Source of the DNA: Enoplolaimus lenunculus
Taxonomy: Eukaryota; Nematoda; Enoplea; Enoplida; Thoracostomopsidae
DNA: 64,000 nt
NCBI GenBank assembly: GCA_030248215.1
Contig: JASANG010001576.1
Coordinates: 171,513-235,512, forward strand
Direction: 5' to 3'
Numbering within the stretch: the stretch's first letter is position 1; each line of letters opens with the position of its first letter. The notes below the pieces were generated by a model. The model worked only from the letters and a program-made list of their open reading frames with translations, was not told the DNA's origin and did not search any database. Made by a program: the position numbers and the translations under genes. Below, piece by piece: positions 54,601 through 64,000 of this stretch.

Positions 54601-57600
54601 AGTTACAAACACAAAACGTGCTCAATTATGTCACGAATCTGAATGTTAATGTATCATTAATAATATTTTTTAATTATTTAGCAAAGTAATATTTGCCTAC
54701 TAATAAGATAAGTAAGTTGGTAACAAAAAGCCGATTTGTACAGTTATCACAGCTCAAATTGCTTGAACCTTATTGGTAGAAGAGTTGAAAAAGTTTTGCA
54801 ACAGCTTCAGCGAACAATCGATGGTCTCGGAAATCTAAGCTATTTTCTCTCAACTACGGTTATAAAGCCACGTTCACAAGCGGATCCAGAGGGCGCGATG
54901 GTCTACGCCCCCGTCAGAAATTTTTTTCTGATAAAATGGTGAGGTTTGTCCCTACCTTACAATTTTCCATCTGACAAAATTATTTTGTAAAAAATACTAC
55001 AATTTTGCCTCAGGATTTTTTGTGATAAAATGGTGAGGTCCATACCTTAGAATTTTTGCGTTCCGTAACATTTGCCAGCCCATCCCTCGTCAGAAATTTT
55101 TGAATCCGCCTCTGGCCACGTTGGTTGGCAAAGGAACTAATCATGCTGTTGTACTGCAGCTATTTTTTAGGTTCTCTTTTGGAGTCGTTTTGCAGGTTTC
55201 TATAAGACGACATCCTTTTTACCTATTTGCCATATGTTACCAAACGTGTGCTTTTGTCTTTATCTTTAAAAACTTTATCGCTCCATGAGCAAGCGAATAG
55301 CCTGGAGGGGGGTTTAAAGGTCAATCACTTCGCTTTGTGATTTTTAGCACAGGTTTTTAGGACGTTTTTCAAGTTGATAACAAAAGAAACTTTCTTTTCG
55401 ACCAGAACGTACCCCAGCCTTTTTCTAAATTCGGACTGCGGTCCTGCAATAAGCTTTACTTACTAAAGGAGATATCGCGAGACGCTTTCACTGTGTTGAA
55501 TGATGATAAAAGCTTTAAAAAACTTTTAAGAGCTTTAACTTTTCCGGTTTGCAACATCAATCTCATCTCGCGATCGGTTCCCATTTGTCACAAAAAATCT
55601 TTTTTGACATATTTTTTGAGCACTGATAGCACCGAAGGGGCGTCTACCAAGGCCATGGAAGTTCCAACAGGAATCAAAACGTAACTTTTGCATTAAGTTT
55701 AAGAAGTAGTCTACCTACATTTGGCTTCTCACTCGCTAAGTATTTTTGCTATTATATGTTGCGTGGCTTCCCGTTCAAGAAAATTACGAATCCGCTACTT
55801 CTTTCATGAGACCTTTCAGAAAAAAATTAAAATCTTATGGGGTTTTGGTCACGGCTTCGTTACACATGTCGTATTGGGGTATATAGTTTTTATCAACGTT
55901 CTGTGAACACTATATTGCACCAGTGTGTTTCGCTCTTAATGGTCATTTTTGCTTGCGGCTAAAAGCCAGGCCCCTAGCGTGGTTGTCATTTTAAAAAGTG
56001 CCACACAATTTCAGGGTGGACCATGTTCAAAATTTGTGGCGGTGCTAAAGCTTCCATGTTGAGTGCTAGATTGTTCGCGACAGGGTTGTTCCCATTGTCT
56101 CTGCTGTCTAAGGATCTCCTAAATCCTGCTATATACGGTTCTATGAGTAGGGGTTGCAGACGTGTGTTTATAGCGCCTGCTGATTTATTGCGTTGCGTGA
56201 CGTTGACAGAAAACTTCATGGTATAAAGAAATATTGCGCATACGGTAATGTCTGCGCTAATTCAAAGCTTGAGGCTGTTGTGCTATGTATAAATGATTTA
56301 GCGTTCAGTGTTTGACGTACATTAAAACAAGTATAACCGGGATGGAACAAGCATAAGGCAATGTATATATGTATCGTACACCTCATCCACAGTTGAGGTT
56401 GATGCTTAAGCTTAGATTTAGGCTCATGCATAGGTAAGCCTTTTGCTAAACCTAAGCCTGAACCTAAAGGTTAACTTGAAAGAAGTGTACAAGAGAGGCA
56501 TTCGCGTTTACAGAAGTTGGCATCAGATTCACGGAAAATTTTGGATCCGTCACTTTTCAAAGCTATATTTTATATTCTTAACTTAGCTCGGGGCCGCTTT
56601 AGGAATTTGGTCATGGGTCATAAATGGGAATTCGAGGTTTTGTTTTCGTTCACATGCACTAATTCACACAGTTCTCCTGTCCTATTAAAGCACCATTATC
56701 CATACGTTGCTGTGGCTTTTGCAAGCAGCACTCGGTGGTGCTGGGAGAATTGTTTTGATGCAGGGTAATTTTTGCTGCCTGGCAAGGTCAAGCCAGGCGG
56801 TGACTTAAGATGTTCTTAGTGTAGAGTTTGCAGCTGGACCGTCAGAATTTAAACGCTGTGTCCAGATGGTGCAAATCCTTGCTAAAACACAAAGCCACAG
56901 AAAGTCGAAAATGATAACGATGAAGTATAACCATAAAATAAACTCAAGTTTGATGCTAAGCAGTCATACAACCCATACAAAGCTATATCCACACGTGCAA
57001 GTTATTGCATCGAGAATTCGCAACTGCAATTGCCATGCGCAAGTTTGTGCGACGTGAACTCGCAACTGCAATTTGCGCGTAAACGTTTTTTCAGCGACAA
57101 TTCGTTTAGCTGCAACTCGCAGTTGCAGGTACTGTGAAATGGCGAAAAAACTTGCGCGCTGGCTCTAAAAACTTGCCCGTATACCGCGGCTTTACTCCTA
57201 GATCCCTTTAAGGCGAGTTTAAAAGCAAATATCTAAAACTCTTTTAGAGGCCATTTAGTCAAAACTAATTTAAGATTGCGGCCATAAAAACGCAACTAAT
57301 TAAATAAATGTTTTCGTTTTTAAACCTTTTCAAATTTGAGAGTTCGCAAGCAATCTTATTTTTACGGTTGCCAAAAACAGCTGGCTTTCGTTGCCGTTCT
57401 ATAAAAGCAGTTGTGATACAAAGTATACTTTGAAAAAATAAGGTTTATTGTCAAACCAAATATTTATATGAATCCCTACATCTAAAAATGCGTTCGATGA
57501 TGAATTATAAAACTATATACTGTGACAGTAGTAGTGGTACCAAAACTTTTCTGCTCCCACAGGATTCCGCAAAACTCCCGACTTCTATATGTCAGAAGCA

Positions 57601-60600
57601 AAAAGAACAGAGAAAAACAAAGAAAGAGGGAGAGAGAAGGAACAGAAGAAAGAGGGGAAGTTGGAAAAAATATGGTTTTTGGCATTTGATATGCGTGACT
57701 CTATAGGGAATGGTTCAGTGGCCAAAAAAACAGCCCGTAGATGTCTATCCTGTGCATAAAAACAGGCAAATTTTGCTGTGTTTTACTTGTACTTCGGCTC
57801 ATACAATTGTTGTGTGTGCCCCCGAAAAATCGTATAGCATTACACCGTTGGGAATTTAGAGACTTTTTTGAATTGTATAATATTAGTATTTTTTGTATTT
57901 TTTGAGATATCGGATACCTTTATAAAAGACCTAGCGGGCTTGTACGGTAATAATAAGTGTTTTGTGTATTGCAGTTTTATACCTAAAATTATTTGCTACG
58001 TGAAATTTTATGTTATTTTGAACCCCCAAAAGGAATGTAATATTATCCTTTCTTGGATTTGGTAACGCGGTATTGGATGTGAAAAAAAATTAATACAGAA
58101 AAATATGATTTCGTTTTCTGTGATTGTTTTATTATTCAAAAGCTAATCTATAAGCGTGACGTCAATTCAATACGAAAATATACGTACGATAAAAACCAGA
58201 GCGGATACAATAGTCTGCTGGAATTATATTGTTCAAAAGAATCTTGTACAAGGCGACTATAAGTCTTAAATTACAATAAAGTGATGACATATATATGTAC
58301 ATATTTAGTAATGACCTAGTGAAATAATTTTTGATTGTGTTTTGGCCTTCTAAAACAATTGGCACTATCGTACCTACACTTGTAAAACCAGGAATAATTA
58401 GGATTTCATTTCGATACGGTATAGATTGAATAAAAATGCATTTTTTGACTCTAGGACCCGTGTTCTCAAATGTGTGTAGCACGTATCAACAGTTGGTGTT
58501 AGGTCTTTTAACTTTCGAACCAGTGAATGCTGAGGCGCAAAATTCAGCATATTTTTCGCATATGATTTGCTCTACCGTACCAATTTGAAGTTTAACAACT
58601 GGATAGTTAGTGAGTTTGAAAAGCTACTCTAACTGATGATAGTTTCTATACACATTTCAGAGTTAGGCCTTAGTATAAAGTAGGTGTTTTAAGTAAGTAC
58701 AAGAACTTTGTCGCTGTGTTTAGCGCTGTATGGGTTTTTGTATGCAATACCACATATTATGACAGAGGATACATAAAATCCATACATAATTAGCCTTTCT
58801 GATGAAAACTGCTGCATTTGGAAGAAAAATTATTATTGGGTTTTAAATTCCCTATGGGCTTCGGTTTTGATATATCGAAAATGTACGAGCTGTCGGAATT
58901 AATATGGCTGCCACTGTATATTTTGTTTTGGTCAGAAATTCATAGATGCTTATTCATGCTCAAATTTTAACCAGCTACATGTTATAGGGATATAATTGGA
59001 AATATACAGATGTCATGGTTGTAAACCGCATCATAGTAAATCAGAAAGAAACCCCTCTAATAATTCATTAAGAATGCAAGAAAGTACTGACGTGATTAAA
59101 TAAGTCAAGTCAAAGTGAACTGTTGTTTGCAGTTATTTTTGCTGTAAGATCGGTGCAGTGGGCGCTGGGGCCACAGTTTCTCCGTTAGATTGAATATCAA
59201 AAATTTCAGCTAATTTACATGAACTAAACGAATTTTAAAGTGATATATGAACAATTTGAAATTAAAAATTTGCTGCAGCTCAGATTAAACTTTTGCTATT
59301 AAAAGCGCTGGGGCTTCTCAGAGTGTTAAGTATAGGATTATAAAAAGGATTCACATGACGGAAATAATCCCCTGCGACGGGTAAAAATGTTTTTGGAGGG
59401 TTCCTGTTTCACCCTGATATATACTCTCTGTAGATGTTAAATTTCCAATTTAAATTATTTGACTGAAAAGTAGGTTAAACGAGATATGATACGTAAGATC
59501 GTTTTTCGTTCTTCAAGACATGTATAATTCTGAAAAAAAGTCGTGTGAAGCGGGTCCTAAATTATTCTTGCAGTTAAGCTGCCTAAATTCACAAAAGTGG
59601 TCCAAAACTGGCAACAAAGTGGTTAAAATTTGACAAAAAGCTACAGACTCGGGACAAATTATTTTTGCAGATGATGATAATTATGAATGCAAGCAGCAGC
59701 TTAAATCCAGTCACGTAAAGTGGTTTTGCACGTTTTAAGGGCTTTTTTTCTGTAGGAAAACATAAAACGACCTAACTGACAAACGATGAAAATATAGTGA
59801 ATCCTGCACGTTAAAATTTGTAAACTGTGGTATAATGCTACATTACAGCTGTAAATTATCGCTTTAAATTTGACTAAATCTTTAAATTTTAGTACCGTAT
59901 AATGTCTGTGTCCGCACGCAGTATATACATTCAAACAGTTTTAGCAAGATTTTCGAATGTTGAACCTGAGGCAGTTTCGCACGTCCGACACTTAACGAAA
60001 ACACGTCTGCTACGAATAATTCAGTGCTGGGATGTTAAAGTGGGATTCCAACCTTTTAAATTCACTGTACAGCTCAAAACGTAATTAGCCTACATTTGCC
60101 AACCAGATATGCTAATACTGCCTAGTATAAGATTTGATAAAAAACCAACAAAACTAAATGTCTTCCATTTTGTGCCAAAAAACTCAAACGAAAGGCAATA
60201 GTAGCATTGTATTCATAAAGCCTACGCTCAAAAGCAGTAGCCGGCGGAAAAACTAAGAGCTTTGTGAATGCTTTAATGCTGAGGAGGCCAAGATAGCAAA
60301 ATTTTAAAAGTAGTAAAACTTTATGTCTGTAGAGTCGTCAAGCGTGTAGACTGAATGGCAATGAGGTCTACCTGTAAGTCGCGCATCAGTATGTCTTTGT
60401 TGTTTTGTTTCTGAACAGCCCTACTAGTAAACCGAGAACAGCTTGAAAATCCAATAGTGGTATCGTTGACAACTTTTGTTCAGCTGTGACACGACGCGCG
60501 TTGCCAGGATTTGCAGTTGAGAGAGGAATAGGCAGCATGGAGTTACAGTAAAGCTTGAGTTTAGAAGAATTCGTGAGCGAAGCGAGAGGAAAGCGTGACA

Positions 60601-62596
60601 AAATTTTGAAATTGATTCGAAACGATATAAAATTTAAATTTTATGGGTACGAAAGAATGATTCGATGGCGATATTTTCCATGTTTGCCCTAAAACCTGTA
60701 AAGAAAACTTTGCGAGGGAAGCGATCGAAAAAGGTAGACGGAATTTGGGTATTAATTCTGTTTGCAACAGTCGCAAAACGTTTCTTGGTTCATGGATTGT
60801 GAAAATTTTTTAGACCTCGAAAGAATTGTATGCTACAATGATTTGCTATATCCCCTCTGTATCTGCTTGCTCTACTGCCAACAAAACCTGATTGCGGGCT
60901 GTTTGCGTTGCTGGTAGCAAGAACAATTCTTGTTAATTTTCAATTAACAATCGTTTGAGGTGGCATGTGAAAAAGTGAAAAATGCAATGCACAAGCCATG
61001 ACGACGTACACAACAAAACCATAACCAAAATTGAGTAATTTACTATAATTACCCTAACTCCGCGTTGTTATTTCAAAGTTTTGTTTGTTAACCAAACCAA
61101 AGAAACCTGAAACCTGGTTAACCGACTGTACACTGAAATTAATTTAACTAGCTGTAGATTCAGAATTTTTTTGCACGGGATTCCAAAATTCATCCTTGCT
61201 GAAAAAACTGACGGACGATGTGAACGACAAGCCGCATACAGTTTTAATAGTAAATCTTGATACAAAATACGGGTTTGTCACGATCCTATGTGGTTTGCGG
61301 TCCCTGTTGAGAATACACCAGTGAGTCAAGCCTCATTTTTTTGGATATATGTATTGGCAATTGAAAAAAATATGCTAAAGCTCATATATAGTTTACCCTA
61401 CATCTATGTTTTGTTAAGTCCGAAACTATATTTTTTGCATGAAATCAAACCTGTTTTTATAACTTGCGAAACATATTGAAAGAGCGAGAAGAAAAAATAT
61501 GAAATGTGTCAGCATAACATCGATCATAAAAAACTTAAAAATCTAAGCATATTTGTAATGGTTTCGGCTTAATGCTTGATCCGAAAATAAGTGTAACATC
61601 CGATTTAAAGAAGAATTAGAAATTTGGCGTTTATCATAAGTCGTATCTTGCGTCTATTTTTTATGTATAAATATTACTGATATTCTCTGTTTCTATACGT
61701 TGATAAAACCTTCTCTGTTCTATCGCTTAATTAAGCGATTCCGTATGACATTTCTGATATGCGAATTGCTCAAGTTGTTTGAAACGTTAAAAACGCTTCA
61801 ATTTTCAATGGTTTTGTTAAATGAATTTACTTATATGGCACCATTTGCTCAATTCTTAATCGCTGTTTTCGCAACAAATTATGAGAAAAAGGGCAACCTT
61901 GATTCTTAAGAATATAAAACGACAGTTTCAAAGGGTTGCATTCAATGAGCTATTACTATTACACAATTGAACTCAATTCGGCTAAATCATAAGCAAGCTA
62001 AGATCTACTACAGAGGTGTATATGACAGATCTATTACAGGAACGTATGCAAGGGGAAAAGGAGAATCCTCACCCTACCCCAAAACGAAATATCCGAATAA
62101 ATAAGCAAAAACCTATATTTTATAAACTATGACGAGACCTGAGTATCACTCGCAAAAATTCTATTAAATGATGTTGTATCTTTTTGAAATGAAATCCTTT
62201 GTCAAAAATCTGGACCGTCGATAGGAAATAATGAGTCCCGCAAAGTTGCTTAATGCATTAACCAAACCACCGTTATGCTATAACGTATTAGCAATTAGTG
62301 AATACTTTACACAAAATCAGGAGCCTGCCCAGTAGAGTTTAGGGTGATTCCTCCTCTGTTACTTTGCCCAGAGATTTTACGCACTTTTTCTGTTGTGCAG
62401 CATGTTTAAGACATGAAATTTGTTGGTTTTAGGTATCCAAAGAAAACGATGTCCTTCAAAACGAACTTCGCAGTCAAAAGTGTCTTCGATCTGTGTTAGA
62501 ACGCTCGTTTGCCGAACTCAAATCCACCCTGCAGATCCTAGTGGACCAGTTACAAAAATGTCAAAACGATGCGCAGAAAATTACCGAATTTGCCAG
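27796..62596 (+). CDS. ANKS3: ankyrin repeat and SAM domain protein 3, 3' end not reached
   Basis: Exons: 27796-27902, 29074-29281, 29723-29844, 30182-30263, 30691-30835, (tentative 31505-31567), 34085-34232, 34582-34726, 62433-62596; all GT-AG with matching phases. The protein starts with PLDLYSASNMGNLEVVDAIL (human PLDLHTAASIGQYEVVKECV). Ankyrin repeats follow: GGWTPLMYAAYYGHL, TSLMLAASCGNDAVV, GWSALFHATSPSHTS, WTPLMMACAEGHELL and GETARSLAVDRNRVK. The SAM domain has LKEIGVKKLGPRRKLTNAIS (human LKEIGITLFGPKRKMTSAIA). The last exon encodes a coiled coil (ELRSQKCLRSVLERSFAEL). ANKS3 is known to partner ANKS6/BICC1-type SAM proteins at cilia. The linker is much shorter than in human (656 residues), or some exons are missed. 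Intron 8 is 27.7 kb and holds a Kv gene on the other strand. The final exon ends in phase 2, so coding continues past it. Confidence 0.9.
30985..31100. repeat. GC-rich MITE-like repeat, copy 2 (inverted relative to copy 1)
   Basis: TTGAGCCGCGCGCCGACGCA and GTGCCGCGCGCCGGCGTGTG arms flank GGTAATTTTTAATAAAAAGT. The reverse complement aligns with 403-550. It lies in an ANKS3 intron. Confidence 0.5.
31505..31567 (+). CDS. ANKS3: tentative ANKS3 exon 6
   Basis: Acceptor TTTTTGTGATTTAG and strong donor GTAAGT bound 63 nt that stay open in the required phase and connect phase 1 of exon 5 to the SAM exon at 34085. It encodes SLKLEIHRRSMDIQQRRPSY, a basic linker with only weak likeness to the human linker. 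The phase agreement is the main support. Confidence 0.45.
31655..31740. repeat. dispersed repeat with a GCAGGCTGGTACATTTT core
   Basis: Related segments lie here, at about 33205-33265, and reversed at about 62815-62880. They share AACGCAACGC..GCTGGTACATTTTGTACC..GC..TGCGGAAC. Probably ends of an unidentified transposon; complete copies are not seen. Confidence 0.45.
32452..32545. mobile_element. family C-like hAT-MITE fragment
   Basis: Repeated GCCGATGCC, ACCGATGTCGATACC motifs like family C subterminal regions, without recognisable ends. Within an ANKS3 intron. Confidence 0.45.
36296..36665 (-). mobile_element. MITE family A, copy 5 (inverted, 370 bp)
   Basis: Left TACTGTAGTTCCCCGAATAA and right CTTATTCGGGTCACTACAGTA; the interior runs in reverse relative to copies 2 and 3. 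Both TIRs and the TA edges are present. Confidence 0.85.
37206..37272. repeat. TA-rich microsatellite
   Basis: Interrupted (TA)n/(TATATACA)n run of about 67 bases. Confidence 0.9.
38044..42848 (-). CDS. Shab-like voltage-gated K+ channel subunit with an altered selectivity filter
   Basis: Exons 41745-42848, 40470-40964, 39861-40104 and 38044-39371 give 1056 residues. The long N-terminus is basic with about 20 consecutive Asn. T1 (about 207-325) has LNVGGTKF, EYFFNRSPLLFTAILDFYRTG and an intact HX5CX20CC zinc motif, so it is not Shaker-type. S1 is AFSIISVSFIVLNICVIVID. An extended S1-S2 loop carries an NYS sequon; then come S2, S3 (IIDMLAILPYYVELLV) and S4 with seven basic residues every third position (RVLRVFRAFRVFRILKLVR). 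The pore reads WWSITTYFGYSEAPPVT where Kv2 has TTVGYGD, and S6 has AFPISIIV where Kv2 has ALPIPIIV. The roughly 400-residue Ser/Gln/Asn-rich C-tail is unlike known channels. The gene lies wholly in ANKS3 intron 8, antisense. Additional 5' exons cannot be excluded. Confidence 0.9.
42550..42640 (-). repeat. trinucleotide (AAC/AAT)n repeat encoding poly-Asn in the Kv gene
   Basis: A GTT/ATT run on the plus strand reads as consecutive Asn codons in exon 1 of the channel gene, followed by Asp codons (ATCATC on the plus strand). Such a run is likely length-polymorphic. Confidence 0.9.
44209..44572. mobile_element. hAT-like MITE with CCGGATAT motifs
   Basis: Left GGGCACCGGATATTCGGATT and right (reverse complement) GGCATCGAATATTTTTACAT are related. 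Inside each end are repeated ATCCGGATAT and GGATATCCGGC motifs in inverted arrangement. Confidence 0.5.
45043..45155 (+). mobile_element. MITE family A, copy 6 (left end only)
   Basis: TACTGTAGTGACCCGAATAA and the GAGTCCCAATCAATAGAAGT interior; it stops where a different dispersed repeat begins at about 45160. Confidence 0.75.
54753..54950 (+). pseudogene. orphan exon-like segment resembling the ANKS3 C-terminus
   Basis: After a weak acceptor (TTATCACAG) the frame reads SNCLNLIGRRVEKVLQQLQR and TIDGLGNL, an amphipathic helix similar in pattern to the human ANKS3 C-terminal stretch ELSGALEDRVREMG..LEKL. The phase required (completing a two-base codon) matches the end of the exon at 62433-62596, not the phase-0 end of exon 8. 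Yet it lies 7.7 kb upstream of that exon. The frame then runs into a dispersed repeat and stops at TGA. It may be a displaced or duplicated exon, an assembly order error, or coincidence. Confidence 0.3.
57005..57180. repeat. inverted-repeat segment rich in CGCAACTGCAATTG motifs
   Basis: GAATTCGCAACTGCAATTGC, GAACTCGCAACTGCAATTTG and GCAACTCGCAGTTGCAGG occur within 130 bases in mixed orientation, next to AACTTGCGCGC. Possibly a decayed MITE. Confidence 0.4.
57594..57665 (+). repeat. polypurine tract
   Basis: About 70 bases nearly all A/G (AAAGAAAGAGGGAGAGAGAA and flanking), broken by only a few pyrimidines. Such tracts can form triplex DNA. Confidence 0.8.
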
Positions 62597-64000
62597 GTAT
62601 TTGTATTTATAAAATCGACATTAGGTTGCGCGAGACCTTCGCTTGAGCTGAAAGTTTATTAATTCTTTAAGGTAAGCTTAAACTGCGATTGAGTTTAGAT
62701 TTTGTATATTTGCCAGATTGCACCAAAAATAAATTTAAAAATTGATGAACAGATAATTGAAAGCAGCAACAGTTGATATAAGCAAGAGTGCACGATACAA
62801 TAGTAATGCCACTCTTGAGGTTCCGCATTGTGCAAAATGTACCACCGGCGTTGCGTTTTACGGCCGAACCCTTATTTAGGAAGTTAACGCTTGAAACACA
62901 GCAAAGGTATGGGTTTTAAAAGCATGGGGTAGACCAAAAACGCAACGTGCGCTTGACACGTTCTTTTGTACACTGAATTCACCGAGTTGCACACTTTTGT
63001 AAAAAGAGTCATTCTCGACGCTTGATATAACCGAAATAGAATCACTATCTATTTCCTTCTGCTGGAAAAATCAGTGTCATTTTTGCGCTTCCGTTATTTT
63101 TGTCGCTGTCCATTTCCGTTAATATTTGTTCTATTCGTTTACATCATGCTCACGACTGTTTCGTTCAGTGTATAATATTGCAAAGGTTTCGTGAATCCCT
63201 ATACTGTCACTAACACACAATGCTAGCGTTTTGATAAACTTAAATTTTCTGCAACTTATACGCAACAACAGCCATCGGTCTGATTTCAGAAAACTACTAT
63301 CTTTACTACAGCTGTTCAATTTCAAGCTTTAAACTCTTAAAATATCCAAGCACATAATGCTTGTCGTTCAGGTTTATAGGCAACTTTAAAAATTGAATCA
63401 CGGAAATCAATTTGCAATTTACAGAACAATTGTGTCCGCCGCTGAGGCTGCGTTTCGTGTGTCTTTTTATAATGGCACTCTTGTGTGTATGTGTTTTTTT
63501 GCCGGAAGACCAGTAGGTCGCTTATTGGACCTTTTAAACACAACCTGGGGCGTAGTCAGGATTTCATTTCGCGAGGATATAAGCAAGTTTAAGTTTTTTT
63601 GCTAGCGGCATTGCAAGCGAGATTATTTTTTGACCTCTTCAGGTTATTCTACGGCATGTAAAAGTGCCTTTTATGAGTTTGTAGAAATTTCGAAGGATGT
63701 ATTCCCCTATGCCCTCTTGTATACGCCACTGAACGCAACACACAAAAGGGCACAGAAACTCAAAGAGTTTGCTAAGACTATAACCTTCGTAAATCAGATC
63801 AAACGACAGTAGCCGCTAAAGATCATTATTTTTCGTGTTGTGTTAAAGAACCCTTAACTCGTAGGCTTCCACTGACATTTAGCGCTAATACTTTTAGGTA
63901 TAGGTAAGACTTGCCTTAACCTTTGCCGGAATTCTCAACTGAGTGTAGCCACCTACAAAGTACAGTACCTGTCATCGGCTGTTGATAGAAGCTACAGAGA
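62597..64000. other. ANKS3 intron continuing to the window edge
   Basis: No exon matching the ANKS3 C-terminus was found here. Contains a reversed copy of the GCTGGTACATTTT repeat (about 62815-62880) and a GGGGCGTAGTCAGGATTTCA repeat end at about 63546. Confidence 0.4.

Larger units (their letters stand above)
42849..54752. other. central part of ANKS3 intron 8, degenerate dispersed repeats
   Basis: No gene is supported over about 12 kb. Copies of a degenerate 100-160-bp repeat (CAGGGTGGGG.AAATTTTT, CTTGGCTACGG or GAGCTGG.T.CGGTCCTG ends) lie near 43030-43165, 44930-45010, 45165-45310, 47705-47875, 48170-48330 and 51655-51800. Related fragments with GGGCGTAGC(C/T)A..ATTT lie near 47145 and 53361. 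The 5' end of the Kv transcript should lie just right of 42848. Confidence 0.45.
54951..62432. other. right part of ANKS3 intron 8
   Basis: No gene supported. Contains the dispersed repeat around 54870-55120 (GTCAGAAATTTTTTTCTGAT and similar), a CCTAAG-type fragment at about 56405-56480, a palindromic GCAACTCGCAGTTGC-containing segment at about 57005-57180, and a purine-rich tract. The remainder is featureless AT-rich DNA. Confidence 0.45.

Noticed and set aside
54753-54860. Ordinary ANKS3 exon between exons 8 and 9
   Set aside because: Exon 8 ends in phase 0, but this segment needs two bases from the preceding exon; only the end of exon 9 fits.

Overview
The window is nuclear DNA of an animal. 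It is AT-rich, has GT-AG introns, and is heavily loaded with short non-autonomous DNA transposons. It carries a Kv-type potassium channel and an ANKS3 orthologue, so it is metazoan. The small genes and moderate introns suggest an invertebrate; I cannot name the phylum from sequence alone. Four genes can be reconstructed exon by exon. No virus-derived or LTR element was recognised.

Layout. (1) 1-9.0 kb: the last exon of an unidentified Gly/Tyr/Gln-rich protein (950-1216, +), then repeats. (2) 9.0-14.0 kb, minus strand: a complete five-exon PSMC2/Rpt1 gene for a 433-residue 26S proteasome ATPase; its introns hold two hAT-like elements and a GC-rich MITE. (3) 14.0-20.9 kb: intergenic repeats, with nested hAT-type MITEs, tRNA-headed SINEs, a LINE reverse-transcriptase remnant, and a 2-kb satellite of 305-bp units. 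Each full unit has a tRNA-like segment with intact A and B boxes. (4) 20.9-24.6 kb, plus strand: a complete six-exon RPS13 gene (151 residues). (5) 24.6-27.8 kb: repeats, including a MITE just upstream of the next gene. (6) 27.8 kb to beyond 62.6 kb, plus strand: ANKS3 (ankyrin repeats, SAM domain, coiled coil). Its eighth identified intron is about 27.7 kb. (7) Inside that intron, on the minus strand (38.0-42.8 kb), lies a four-exon Shab-like Kv channel gene of about 1056 residues.

Main points of interest. The Kv channel keeps its Zn-binding T1 domain and a fully charged S4. However, its selectivity filter reads FGYSE instead of VGYGD, and its S6 gate reads PIS instead of PXP. This suggests a modulatory or non-canonical subunit. 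The 305-bp satellite alternates two unit types (A-B-A-B-A-B-A), has Pol III promoter boxes in every tRNA-like copy and no T4 terminator in the unit. A third point is an exon-like stretch at 54.75 kb that resembles the ANKS3 C-terminus but lies upstream of the exon it should follow.

The transposon load is dominated by hAT-type MITEs with 8-bp target duplications, a TA-flanked MITE family in at least six copies, and a MITE with 61-bp inverted ends. The four genes have unrelated functions (protein degradation, translation, ciliary/scaffold protein, membrane excitability). I see no evidence that they form a functional cluster.
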